Shown here piece after piece: positions 51,768-60,159 of a stretch of DNA of 64,000 bases. Within the stretch, counting starts at the first letter, position 1. Every line of letters begins with the position of its first letter. The notes beneath the pieces were generated by a model. That model was not told where the DNA came from. It worked only from the letters and a program-made list of their open reading frames with translations, and searched no databases. Source of the stretch: Streptomyces sp. H27-C3 (lineage in GTDB: Bacteria; Actinomycetota; Actinomycetes; Streptomycetales; Streptomycetaceae); assembly GCF_030063415.1 (NCBI RefSeq), contig NZ_JASITA010000033.1, forward strand, positions 1 to 64,000. The letters run 5' to 3'. A program made the translations under genes and the position numbers.

Positions 51768-51883
51768 TCCTACTCCCGGGGGTCGTCCGGGGCGCCGGGC
51801 GGCCGGGACAGCCCTGGTCCTTGGCTACGGTGAGCGCGGTGCGGACACCCCGCACACGGGAGAGCTGCGGTGGGTGGCTACGG

Positions 51884-52594
51884 ATGGACCTTGCGGAAGT
51901 GGCATCGGTGGGCGGGTTCTTCGCCCTGCGGACCGAGGCTCCGAGCGGCGCCCATGTCCCGCTGGCGCGGATCTACGCGGGCGAGGACGCCCCGCTGACG
52001 TTCCGGGTCGAGAAGGTCGCGGGTGCGCTCGGGGCCCCCGAGCGCAGGGTGGCCGCGTCCATCGCGCACCTGGGGCTCGCTGCCCGGCTCTGGTCGGTCG
52101 TTCTCGGCCCGGCCGCCCTGTACGGGGAAATCCTCGACCTGCCGGCCGCCGACCTGCACTGGGACGCCGATCTGAGCTCCCCGGACGACCTGTGGCTGGC
52201 CGCGTCGCGCACCCTCCCGGGGACCGCGGACCGTATCCGCGAGGTGGTCCAGACCGGTCATCTGGTGCCACTGGCGGACTCGTTGCGCCGAGGAGGCCCG
52301 GTGTCGCCCGCACTGCTGTGGGGCAACGCGGGCTCCGCCCTGGCCGGCGCCGCCCGTGAGCTGCGCGCCTGGGCGCTGAAGAACGGCCGACCCGAGGTGG
52401 GGGAGCGGGCCGTGCGCCTGGCCGCCGAACTCCTCCGCCACCCGGACCTGCGCTCCACCGGCACACTGCGCGGCGCCGCCTTCCGCCGCCGGAGCTGTTG
52501 CCTGTACTACCGGTGCCCGTCCGGAGGCCTGTGCGGCGACTGCGTATTCGACCACCCGCCATCGCGGTCTTCCGATCGGCCCGGATCTGAGTGA
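51884..52594 (+). CDS. FhuF-like (2Fe-2S)-binding protein
   Basis: A 236-aa protein with the FhuF-type iron-sulfur signature near the C-terminus: RRSCCLYYRCPSGGLCGDCV, giving CC-x4-C-x5-C-x2-C. FhuF proteins reduce ferric siderophores in the cytoplasm. The N-terminal body (ALRTEAPSGAHVPLARIYAG onward) fits actinobacterial members. Start uncertain: ATG 51884 chosen, with GTG 51830 or TTG 51821 possible; none has a good ribosome site. No siderophore genes are next to it. Confidence 0.72.
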   Translation: MDLAEVASVGGFFALRTEAPSGAHVPLARIYAGEDAPLTFRVEKVAGALGAPERRVAASIAHLGLAARLWSVVLGPAALYGEILDLPAADLHWDADLSSPDDLWLAASRTLPGTADRIREVVQTGHLVPLADSLRRGGPVSPALLWGNAGSALAGAARELRAWALKNGRPEVGERAVRLAAELLRHPDLRSTGTLRGAAFRRRSCCLYYRCPSGGLCGDCVFDHPPSRSSDRPGSE

Positions 52595-52637
52595 CCATCA
52601 AGGGACGGCAGGACACGGGCGACGACGGGGGACGACG

Positions 52638-53804
52638 GTGAAGGTCGGGCTGCTCACCCGGGAATTCCCGCCGGACGTGTACGGCGGAGCCGGCGTCCAT
52701 GTGGAGTTCCTCGCCGGCGAGTTGAGGTCCCTGGTCGACATCGACGTGCACTGCTGGGGTACGGGTGAGGCTTCCCCCGGTGTCCTCCGCCACCGGGCCG
52801 GCACCGGACTCGAAGGCGCCAACGAAGCCCTGCGCACCTTCTCCGTCGACCTGTCGATGGCCGCCGCGGTCGAAGGTCGCGAGCTGGTCCACTCGCACAC
52901 CTGGTACGCCAACCTCGCGGGCCACTTCGCGAAGCTGCTCCACGGCATCCCGCACGTGATGACCTCGCACTCGCTGGAGCCGCTGCGCCCCTGGAAGGCC
53001 GAGCAACTGGGCGGCGGATACGCCCTGTCCGGCTGGGCCGAACGCACCGCGATCGAATCGGCCGACGCCGTCATCGCCGTGTCGCACGGCATGCGCGCCG
53101 ACATCCTCAGCAGCTACCCGACGCTCGACGCCGACCGGGTACGGGTCGTGCGCAACGGCATCGACACCTCGCTCTACCGGCCGGACCCCGGCACGGACGT
53201 GCTGGAGCGCATCGGCGTCGACCCGGAGCGCCCGTACGTCCTGTTCGTCGGCCGCGTCACCCGCCAGAAGGGCGTACCCCATCTGCTGCGTGCGGCCCGC
53301 CGGTTGGACCCGGCCACGCAACTCGTCCTGTGCGCCGGCGCCCCCGACACCCCGGAGATCGAGCGGGAGTTCCGCGAGCTCGTCGACGAGCTGCGCCGCA
53401 CGCGCGACGGAGTGCACTGGATCCCCGAGATGCTGCCGCGCCCGGAGGTCATCCAACTCCTCACCCACGCGACCGTGTTCGTCTGTCCGTCGGTGTACGA
53501 GCCGCTGGGCATCGTCAACCTGGAGGCGATGGCCTGCGGGACGCCGGTCGTGGCCTCCGCGGTCGGCGGCATTCCGGAGGTCGTCGAGGACGGTGGGAAC
53601 GGGCTGCTCGTCGCGTACGACGCGTCGGACGCCGGGGCCTTCGAGGCGGGCATCGCGGACGCGCTCAACCGGCTCACCGGCGACCGGCACACCGCGACAC
53701 GGATGGGCGAAGCGGGCCGTGAGCGTGCGGTGCGGGAGTTCGGCTGGGACGCCGTCGCCCGTCGCACGGTCGAGGTATACGAGGAGATTCTGAAAGCCAA
53801 CTAG
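52638..53804 (+). CDS. glgA: Glycogen synthase / maltose-1-phosphate-type GT4 glucosyltransferase
   Basis: A 388-aa GT-B glycosyltransferase: KVGLLTREFPPDVYGGAGVH at the donor site, SHTWYANLAGHFAKL, LFVGRVTRQKGVPHLLRAAR, and the retaining GT E-x7-E motif in CPSVYEPLGIVNLEAMACGT. Length and sequence fit the actinobacterial GlgA/GlgM group, which in related bacteria makes alpha-maltose-1-phosphate from ADP-glucose for the GlgE pathway. GTG or ATG: ATG 52638 chosen. Followed 17 bases later by glgC, which supplies ADP-glucose. Confidence 0.92.
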   Translation: MKVGLLTREFPPDVYGGAGVHVEFLAGELRSLVDIDVHCWGTGEASPGVLRHRAGTGLEGANEALRTFSVDLSMAAAVEGRELVHSHTWYANLAGHFAKLLHGIPHVMTSHSLEPLRPWKAEQLGGGYALSGWAERTAIESADAVIAVSHGMRADILSSYPTLDADRVRVVRNGIDTSLYRPDPGTDVLERIGVDPERPYVLFVGRVTRQKGVPHLLRAARRLDPATQLVLCAGAPDTPEIEREFRELVDELRRTRDGVHWIPEMLPRPEVIQLLTHATVFVCPSVYEPLGIVNLEAMACGTPVVASAVGGIPEVVEDGGNGLLVAYDASDAGAFEAGIADALNRLTGDRHTATRMGEAGRERAVREFGWDAVARRTVEVYEEILKAN

Positions 53805-53821
53805 CGTGCAAGGGGCGGCAG

Positions 53822-55039
53822 ATGCGCGGTGGACCTTCGGTGCTCGGGATCGTACTCGCAGGTGGGGAGGGCAAGCGGCTGATGCCGCTGACCGCCGACC
53901 GGGCCAAACCGGCGGTGACCTTCGGCGGCACCTACCGGCTTGTCGACTTCGTCCTGTCGAACCTGGTGAATGGTGACATCCTGCGCAACTGCGTACTCAC
54001 CCAGTACAAATCGCACTCCCTGGACCGCCATGTGACCACCACCTGGCGGATGTCCAGCCTGCTCGGCAATTACGTCACGCCGGTGCCCGCGCAACAGCGG
54101 CTCGGCCCGCGCTGGTACCTGGGCAGCGCCGACGCGATCCTGCAGTCCCTCAACCTCGTCCACGACGAACAGCCCGACTACATAGCCGTGTTCGGTGCGG
54201 ACCACGTGTACCGGATGGATCCGCGGCAGATGCTGCAACGCCACATCGAGAGCGGCGCGGGTGTGACGGTAGCCGGTATCCGGGTGCCGCGCGCCGAGGC
54301 GTCGTCCTTCGGTATCATCACACCGGCCTCCGACGGGACCAGAATCGAGCAGTTCCTGGAGAAGCCCACCGACCCGCCGGGGCTGCCCGGCGACCCGCGC
54401 CGGGTCTTCGCCTCGATGGGCAACTACATGTTCAGCACCAAGACCCTCGTCGACGCGCTCCTGCAGGACGCCGAGGACGACAACTCGGTGCACGACATGG
54501 GCGGTTCCATCCTGCCGATGCTCACCGAGCGGGGTGTGGCCCAGGTGTACGACTTCGACGAGAACCATGTACCGGGGGAGACTCCGCGCGACCACGGCTA
54601 CTGGCGTGACGTCGGGACGCTCGACACGTACTACGACGCGCATATGGACCTCATCTCGGATCAGCCGCAGTTCAACCTCTACAACCGCCGCTGGCCCGTC
54701 TACACCCACCCCGGCCAGCTGCCGCCGGCCCGCTTCGTGGCCGGTGGTATCGCGGGCGAATCGGTCGTCAGCGCGGGCTGCGTCATCCGCGGCCAGGTCA
54801 CCCGCTCCGTGCTGTCGCCGGGGGTGATCGTGGAGGAGGGCGCGGTGGTGCAGGGATCCGTGCTCCACGACAACGTGCGGATCGGGCGGGGTGCGGTGGT
54901 CCGGGGGTCGATCCTGGACAAGAACGTGGAGGTGCCGCCGGGGGCGACGATCGGGGTGAATCCGGAGCGGGACCGCGAGCTCTACACGATGTCCAGGAAC
55001 GGGGTCATCGCTCTGGGCAAGGGGCAGTTGGTCCTTTAG
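53822..55039 (+). CDS. glgC: Glucose-1-phosphate adenylyltransferase (ADP-glucose synthase)
   Basis: A 405-aa enzyme. It converts glucose-1-phosphate and ATP to ADP-glucose. Nucleotidyltransferase loop GIVLAGGEGKRLMPLTADRA followed by KPAVTFGG, then VFGADHVYRMDPRQML and the glucose-site FLEKPTDPPG; the C-terminal left-handed beta-helix repeats (VRIGRGAVVRGSILDKNVEV) are complete. In operon with glgA; the RBS region GGGGCGG precedes the ATG. Terminates before a pseudogene on the other strand. Confidence 0.95.
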   Translation: MRGGPSVLGIVLAGGEGKRLMPLTADRAKPAVTFGGTYRLVDFVLSNLVNGDILRNCVLTQYKSHSLDRHVTTTWRMSSLLGNYVTPVPAQQRLGPRWYLGSADAILQSLNLVHDEQPDYIAVFGADHVYRMDPRQMLQRHIESGAGVTVAGIRVPRAEASSFGIITPASDGTRIEQFLEKPTDPPGLPGDPRRVFASMGNYMFSTKTLVDALLQDAEDDNSVHDMGGSILPMLTERGVAQVYDFDENHVPGETPRDHGYWRDVGTLDTYYDAHMDLISDQPQFNLYNRRWPVYTHPGQLPPARFVAGGIAGESVVSAGCVIRGQVTRSVLSPGVIVEEGAVVQGSVLHDNVRIGRGAVVRGSILDKNVEVPPGATIGVNPERDRELYTMSRNGVIALGKGQLVL

Positions 55040-55154
55040 GGGGCAGGGGGGTGCGGGTAGGGGACAGCTCCGCAGGCAACCCGAACCGCCACCGCCACCC
55101 GCACCGCACCCAACCGGCCCGCACCCATGCACCGCCCCGCCCCCCACTCACCCC

Positions 55155-55510
55155 TCACAACATCCGCCGCCGCCTCCCCAGCCACGTCTGCGCGACCACC
55201 ACCGCCAGAAACGCCCCGCTCACCACCTGCTGGTAAGCCGAGTCCAGCGAGCCGATCTGGTTGATGACGTTCTGGATGACCTTCAGCAGCAGCACGCCCA
55301 CCAGCGAGCCGCTGATGAAGCCGAACCCGCCGCTGAGCAGCGCGCGATCAGCACCAGATACGGGATGCCGAACAGGGCTCCCGAGCCGAGCGATGCCATG
55401 CCCGGGTCGCGGATGTCCTTCAGCTGCGGGAGCGGTACCAGCGCCAGGCCCCGCCCGGCCACCATCAGCGCGAGCGTGGCCACGATGGGCTGCACCCCGC
55501 TCTGACAACG
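55155..55510 (-). pseudogene. RbsC-type sugar ABC permease remnant with frameshift
   Basis: The C-terminal end is readable on the minus strand: LLSGGFGFISGSLVGVLLLK, then VIQNVINQIGSLDSAYQQVV and AQTWLGRRRRML. The preceding part, VQPIVATLALMVAGRGLALV to GIPYLVLIA, is in a different frame, with a junction near 55345 and missing residues. No start, so a dead BPD_transp_2 permease. Confidence 0.78.
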
Positions 55511-55654
55511 TTGTCCAGGCGGGTGTGAATCCGCCCGGCCCGCCGCCCGCCCCCGCTCCGGGGGCGGGCGGTTTGGCTGGGCGGACCTTGGCCAATTAGA
55601 CTTCTGCTTTTGAGAACTTTCAGCGGCACGAGTGAACGAGAAACGGCAGCGGCG

Positions 55655-57136
55655 ATGACGGTGACAGAGGACAGTCCTGGGTACGACGAGAACCCGGACA
55701 CCCTGGTGTACGGCCCGGGCATCGACCCGGAGCGCATGGCCGTCTGCATGAGCGTGCTCGATGAGCTGGACAAGCTCGACGTCGACCACCCCGACGCCAT
55801 CGCGGTACGGCGCGCCACCGCCGGCGTCTACCGGACCGTGAAGCAGCGCCGCCGCCAGGAGCGCCGCGCCGCCAAGACCGCCCACGACCAGGCCGTCACG
55901 CACTCCACGGCGACCGGCTCCGCCGAGCGCATCGACGACGAGACGCAGGGCGTCCTGCCTTCCTCGTCGGCCACCGCCGAGATCGCCGGGATACTCAAGC
56001 GCCCGCGCTCCTGCTACATCTGCAAGACCCGCTACGTCGAGGTCGACGCGTTCTACCACCAGCTGTGCCAGAGCTGCGCCGCCGAGAACCGCGCCCGCCG
56101 CGACGCCCGCACCGACCTGACCGGCAAGCGCGCCCTGCTCACCGGTGGCCGCGCCAAGATCGGCATGTACATCGCGCTGCGGCTGCTGCGCGACGGCGCC
56201 CACACCACCATCACCACCCGCTTCCCCAGCGACGCGATCCGCCGCTTCAAGGCGATGGAGGACAGCGCCGACTGGATCCACCGCTTGAAGATCGTCGGCA
56301 TCGACCTGCGCGACCCGGCGCAGGTCGTCGCGCTCGCCGACTCGGTCGCGGCCGAGGGCCCGCTCGACATCCTGATCAACAACGCCGCGCAGACCGTACG
56401 CCGCTCCCCGCGCGCCTACAGCGAGCTGCTCGGCGCCGAGTCCGCCCCGCTGCCCGCCGGTGAGTTGCCCGCCTCCGAGGTCATCGGAGCCTTCGGCTCC
56501 GGCGCCCAGCTCACGCTGCCCAGCGCCCGCCCGGAAGGCCTCACCGCCCAGCAGGTCACCGACCTGGCGCTGGTGACCGGTTCCGCCTCGCTCGCCCGGA
56601 TCGAGGCGGGCACGGCGATCGACGCGGGCGGTCTGGTCCCCGACCTGGACCACACCAACAGCTGGATCCAGACGGTCTCCGAGGTCGACCCGGTCGAGCT
56701 GCTCGAAGTGCAGCTGTGCAACTCGACCGCGCCGTTCATTCTCATCAGCAGGCTGCGCGCGGCCATGGCGGCTTCGGCGGCCGAGCGCAAGTACGTCGTG
56801 AACGTCTCCGCGATGGAGGGCGTCTTCAGTCGCGGCTACAAGGGCGCGGGCCACCCGCACACCAACATGGCCAAGGCCGCGCTGAACATGCTCACCCGTA
56901 CCAGCGCCCAGGAGATGCTGGAGTCCGACGGCATCCTGATGACCGCCATCGACACCGGCTGGATCACCGACGAGCGCCCGCACCCGGACAAGATGCGCCT
57001 CGCCGAAGAGGGCTTCCACGCCCCGCTCGACCTGATCGACGGCGCGGCCCGCGTCTACGACCCGATTGTGCGCGGCGAGGACGGCGAAGACCTGTACGGC
57101 GTCTTCCTCAAGGACTACGCACCCGCCAACTGGTAG
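55655..57136 (+). CDS. Large SDR-family oxidoreductase with N-terminal zinc ribbon and no catalytic Tyr
   Basis: A 493-aa protein. An N-terminal helical part and a zinc-ribbon-like CYICKTRYVEVDAFYHQLCQ, then SC, precede an SDR Rossmann fold: KRALLTGGRAKIGMYIALRL (TGxxxxIG), ILINNAAQTVRR, and a serine in YVVNVSAMEGVFSRG. Where Tyr-x3-Lys is expected the sequence reads HPHTNMAKAALNML, with Thr in place of Tyr. It is therefore an atypical member whose reaction may differ. The ATG at 55655 was chosen over an upstream TTG at 55610. A strong hairpin follows the stop. Confidence 0.8.
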   Translation: MTVTEDSPGYDENPDTLVYGPGIDPERMAVCMSVLDELDKLDVDHPDAIAVRRATAGVYRTVKQRRRQERRAAKTAHDQAVTHSTATGSAERIDDETQGVLPSSSATAEIAGILKRPRSCYICKTRYVEVDAFYHQLCQSCAAENRARRDARTDLTGKRALLTGGRAKIGMYIALRLLRDGAHTTITTRFPSDAIRRFKAMEDSADWIHRLKIVGIDLRDPAQVVALADSVAAEGPLDILINNAAQTVRRSPRAYSELLGAESAPLPAGELPASEVIGAFGSGAQLTLPSARPEGLTAQQVTDLALVTGSASLARIEAGTAIDAGGLVPDLDHTNSWIQTVSEVDPVELLEVQLCNSTAPFILISRLRAAMAASAAERKYVVNVSAMEGVFSRGYKGAGHPHTNMAKAALNMLTRTSAQEMLESDGILMTAIDTGWITDERPHPDKMRLAEEGFHAPLDLIDGAARVYDPIVRGEDGEDLYGVFLKDYAPANW

Positions 57137-57386
57137 GCGGCAGCGGATATATGACGGCCGGACGGGTGCTCCCGTCCGGCCGTCGGCCGTTGCGTGCGGT
57201 CGGTTCCATGACGTCGGCCGGGCTCACGAACAGGTCCGTGAGCGCCCGCTGTCCGCCGGGGCCGAGGGATCCGAGGAACGCCCGGAACCGGAAGGCCGAC
57301 TCCGGCAGCTCAACGCCCCAGTTTTGCAGGGCACGTTGTTCGATGCGGGCTCGCCGCTCCGGGCTCACCGCCTGCTGCACGGACAT
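57108..57386 (-). CDS. Small protein downstream of the GNAT-AAA gene, C-terminus probably eroded
   Basis: A 92-aa protein, MSVQQAVSPERRARIEQRAL at the start, with a compact body ending about FVSPADVMEP. I do not recognise the family. The final 30 residues are encoded by the SDR terminator hairpin and the 3' end of the SDR gene, so they are unlikely to be native; the original stop was probably lost. ATG at 57386 has GGGGGGA upstream. It follows the AAA gene by 14 bases on the same strand, so the two are likely co-transcribed. Confidence 0.55.
   Translation of the reverse strand: MSVQQAVSPERRARIEQRALQNWGVELPESAFRFRAFLGSLGPGGQRALTDLFVSPADVMEPTARNGRRPDGSTRPAVIYPLPPTSWRVRSP
57153..57184 (+). terminator. 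Terminator of the SDR gene
   Basis: Perfect 14-bp stem GACGGCCGGACGGG / CCCGTCCGGCCGTC with a TGCT loop, 17 bases after the SDR stop. It lies inside the 3' part of the convergent small gene. Confidence 0.85.
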
Positions 57387-57400
57387 GGGAGAATCCCCCC

Positions 57401-58690
57401 TCAGAATCGTGCGTGCGCGGTGATGTCCGCGCCGAACTGGTCGATCATCGCAGGCGTCACGGTGGGCCTGCACTGGGCGATAGCCGCCAGATAGTCCTCC
57501 GTGCCGGCGCCGGGCAGCCGCTGTCCGGCCGTCGCCGCGCCGACCGTCTCCAGGTCTCGCTCGAACGCGGCCTGGGCCGCGCTGCGGGCCGCGTGCTCGA
57601 TGTCGGCCGGGGTGAACAGTTCGCTGGCCGCCACCAGCACCGCCACGTCCACATCGGAGCGGCCGTCGGTGTAGCGCGACCAGATCGCGTTGCGCGCGGC
57701 CGTGTCGGGAGTGCCGATCGGGATCAGGTAATCGAACCGGCCGGGCCGCAGGAACGCCGGGTCGAGCGAGCGGATGGAGTTGGTGGCGCACACCAGCAGC
57801 CGCTCGTCGCGCTCCCGGAAGCCCGGTATGAGCTTGAGCAGTTCATTGGTCACCCCGTGCATCCCGCCGGGCTGTGCGGGCTCGGTGCGGACCGGGGCGA
57901 TCTCCTCGACCTCGTCGATGAAGACCAGCACCCGTTCGAGCTCGGCGATCCGGGCGAACGCGCTGCGCAGCGCCGCCGCGAGGTTGCCCTCGTCCGCCAG
58001 CCGAGAGGGCAGCAGCTCGACGAACGGCCAGCCGAGCTTGGAGGCGATGCCCCGGGCGAACGTCGTCTTGCCGGTGCCGGGCGGGCCGAACAGCGCGACG
58101 GCCCGCGGGGGTCGTACCCCATGCCTCGTGGCGCGCTCGGGCTCCGCCAGCGGCAGCACGATCCGGCGCTCGATGAGGTCCTTCTCGGCCTCCATGCCGG
58201 CCACCTTCGCCCAGAGGTCGCTGGGCAGGAACCGCCCGCCGAGGTCGTCCAGGAGACTGGCCGCGGGGCCGTGCAGCGGCTCGACCTTCTCGAAATAGGC
58301 CACCGCGGGCCGCCGCGTGTACCCCGCGTTGAGCAGCCCCTCGCCGAACAGGTCCTCCTCGGGCAGTACGTAGGCGATCCGGCCCACCCGGGCCGCGACG
58401 AGCCGCCGCTCCAGCTCGACCAGGAGCGCGCTCGCCAGCCCCCGGCCGCGCCAGGCCGACGCGATGGCGATCCGCATCACCCAGCCGCGTTCCCCGGCCA
58501 CGCACGCGAGCGCCGCCCCGATGGGGACGCCCTGGTGGACCGCGACGACGGCGGGCTGGCGGGACGTGAGCGCGCCGATGCATTCGGCGAGCGAGAAGAC
58601 CGACTCCTGCCCCAGTCCGGCCGTGGTGTCGATCAGATGGACCACCGCTGCGAGATCACTCTCGCGGTAGTCGTGGATGAGCCAATTCAC
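57401..58690 (-). CDS. GNAT acetyltransferase fused to AAA+ ATPase
   Basis: A 429-aa fusion. Residues about 1-150 form a GNAT domain (VNWLIHDYRESDLAAVVHLI; the acetyl-CoA loop GWVMRIAIASAWRGRGLASA). From about 190 a CDC48/FtsH-type AAA module follows: Walker A LFGPPGTGKTTFARGIA, Walker B VLVFIDEVEEIAPV, sensor CATNSIRSLDPAFLRPGRFD. Such AAA modules remodel proteins; an acetylating remodeller is inference. The GTG at 58690 has GAGGGG upstream. Confidence 0.85.
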   Translation of the reverse strand: MNWLIHDYRESDLAAVVHLIDTTAGLGQESVFSLAECIGALTSRQPAVVAVHQGVPIGAALACVAGERGWVMRIAIASAWRGRGLASALLVELERRLVAARVGRIAYVLPEEDLFGEGLLNAGYTRRPAVAYFEKVEPLHGPAASLLDDLGGRFLPSDLWAKVAGMEAEKDLIERRIVLPLAEPERATRHGVRPPRAVALFGPPGTGKTTFARGIASKLGWPFVELLPSRLADEGNLAAALRSAFARIAELERVLVFIDEVEEIAPVRTEPAQPGGMHGVTNELLKLIPGFRERDERLLVCATNSIRSLDPAFLRPGRFDYLIPIGTPDTAARNAIWSRYTDGRSDVDVAVLVAASELFTPADIEHAARSAAQAAFERDLETVGAATAGQRLPGAGTEDYLAAIAQCRPTVTPAMIDQFGADITAHARF

Positions 58691-58868
58691 CGGTGCCGCC
58701 CCTCGTTGGTGCTGATGCGGTGAGGCTAGGGGCGGCCGTGCGCGGGGTCCTGCTCCACCGTGCACAAGCCGCGGTGGCAAATTCGACACTCCGTCCGTAG
58801 CCACTGCGGGCCGTGTGCACGGTCGGGGCGGCGGCTCCCGGGGGCGCTTTCCGCGCTCTTCTCCCCGG

Positions 58869-59420
58869 TCACCCGCCGGACGTGCGTGCGGCGGCCACCA
58901 GTTCCAGCACCGGCCGCCAGTCGTCCATCACCCCGGCGTCGAGACCGACGACCTTCCCCGCGTCATCCGCCTGGCGCAGTGTCACCGCCGCTTCCGCGAG
59001 CGGATCGCGCGCGAAGGCGTCCGCCTCCCACGGGGTCATCGTCCCGCCCTGCAACCCGAGTGTCAGCGCGCTCTGCGGCGACAGTGGGCGCCCCGGCTCG
59101 GCCGTCGCCAGATAGCGCTTCGCCGGTACGTGCAGCTGTACGAGCCGGGCCACCCGGTCGCCGAGCAGCGGGCGCACGGCGATGGCCGCACGGTCCGCGT
59201 GACCTGCGTCGTCACCCGGGTGCAGCAAGTGCCCGAGGTCATGCGCCAGGCCCGCCACCTGGAGTTCCTTGTCGCTGGGGTGCGAGCGGCGCAGCAGGTG
59301 GGCCGTCTGCAGGGCGTGGTCGTGCAGGTCCACCGGATCGCCACTGCGGTCGGGGGAGTCCCAGGCGCCCCGGCAGGCGTGCAGCAGGGACATCAGTTCC
59401 TCGACGCTGCGCAGTTCCAT
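58869..59420 (-). CDS. HD-domain phosphohydrolase-like protein
   Basis: A 183-aa protein with HD-type metal motif: LHDHALQTAHLL (first His), GLAHDLGHLLHPGDD (HD pair), GHADRAA and LHVPAKRYLA. HD domains hydrolyse nucleotides or phosphoesters; related stand-alone forms in actinobacteria are described as inositol oxygenase-like or HD family. ATG at 59420 has GAAAGGA upstream. Cytosolic, substrate unknown. Confidence 0.8.
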   Translation of the reverse strand: MELRSVEELMSLLHACRGAWDSPDRSGDPVDLHDHALQTAHLLRRSHPSDKELQVAGLAHDLGHLLHPGDDAGHADRAAIAVRPLLGDRVARLVQLHVPAKRYLATAEPGRPLSPQSALTLGLQGGTMTPWEADAFARDPLAEAAVTLRQADDAGKVVGLDAGVMDDWRPVLELVAAARTSGG

Positions 59421-59722
59421 CCCTGTCCTTTCCCGGCCCTGAGGCATGTGTCTCCGAGCACATCACGGAGGCGTCGACTTCCGGCTGAACGGGGTACGAA
59501 GGGAGGCAGGCTTAAAGACGACTAAATCCATCGAGCGGAAGGCCGCTCATATGGGTACTCTGTTGCTCACGGACAGCCCCACCAAGGCCACTCCAGAGTG
59601 AACGCCGGCGCCACCGCGACCGAACTGCCCCATTTTTCCTGACCCGTCGGGCGACAGGTCGCTGCCGCGAGAGAGCCGTGGTGCTCAGGTCCGAAGGGTT
59701 ACGCGACACAAAGGAGTGCGCG
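59421..59722 (+). promoter_or_regulatory. 302-bp leader with a ribosome-site hairpin and a 16-codon ORF
   Basis: The gap between the HD gene and the 61-aa ORF holds a perfect hairpin GAGCGG-AAGG-CCGCTC (59533-59548) whose loop contains the GGAAGG ribosome site. It is followed by a 16-codon ORF from 59551 (MGTLLLTDSPTKATPE) to 59601. The layout resembles a translated leader, but no downstream attenuation structure was identified. Confidence 0.4.
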
Positions 59723-59908
59723 GTGACATCAAATATGGCGAAGCAGGACAATCGGTCGCACGAGCGTGGCGACATGGCCGGTCAGGCCAGACGTCGTCGG
59801 CCCGGCGAACTCGGCAGCCTGGAGGTCTGGTCCAGGGCCGCGCCGATCCGGCTGGCGGGCTACGAGGAGGATCTGGCGGAGCCGCACATCCTGCCCGGTA
59901 TCGACTGA
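59723..59908 (+). CDS. 61-aa protein of unknown function with strong ribosome site
   Basis: GTG start after AAAGGAG at ideal distance. Sequence VTSNMAKQDNRSHERGDMAG then RRRRPGELGSLEVWSRAA and PIRLAGYEEDLAEPHILPGI ending in Asp. No Cys, no membrane segment. The C-terminal part looks conserved in style (a basic, then acidic, defined end), as in small peptides or peptide precursors, but there is no known modifying enzyme in the window. I do not recognise it. Confidence 0.6.
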   Translation: MTSNMAKQDNRSHERGDMAGQARRRRPGELGSLEVWSRAAPIRLAGYEEDLAEPHILPGID

Positions 59909-60159
59909 CCGGCCCGTCGGCCGACGGCTGAACGACTGTCCGGTGGGGCGGTGGGGCACGATGCCACCGCCACGCCGTTTTTTGCGGCCGGCTGTGGGTG
60001 GTGGACGGCACCCGTCTCCTCGGGCTGCAAGCCGGGGCTCGTCGGTGAACTCGCCTACATCAAAGGCTTGTTCATGAAGTGGTGCGAGTTTGATCAACGT
60101 TCTGCAAATCATGTACAAATGCGAACAGCGCGTCGCGTGCGGGGGATATTTTCCCGTCC

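Noticed and set aside
59723..59908. 61-aa ORF as a RiPP precursor
   Set aside because: No Cys, no recognisable leader, and no modifying enzyme nearby. Left as unknown.
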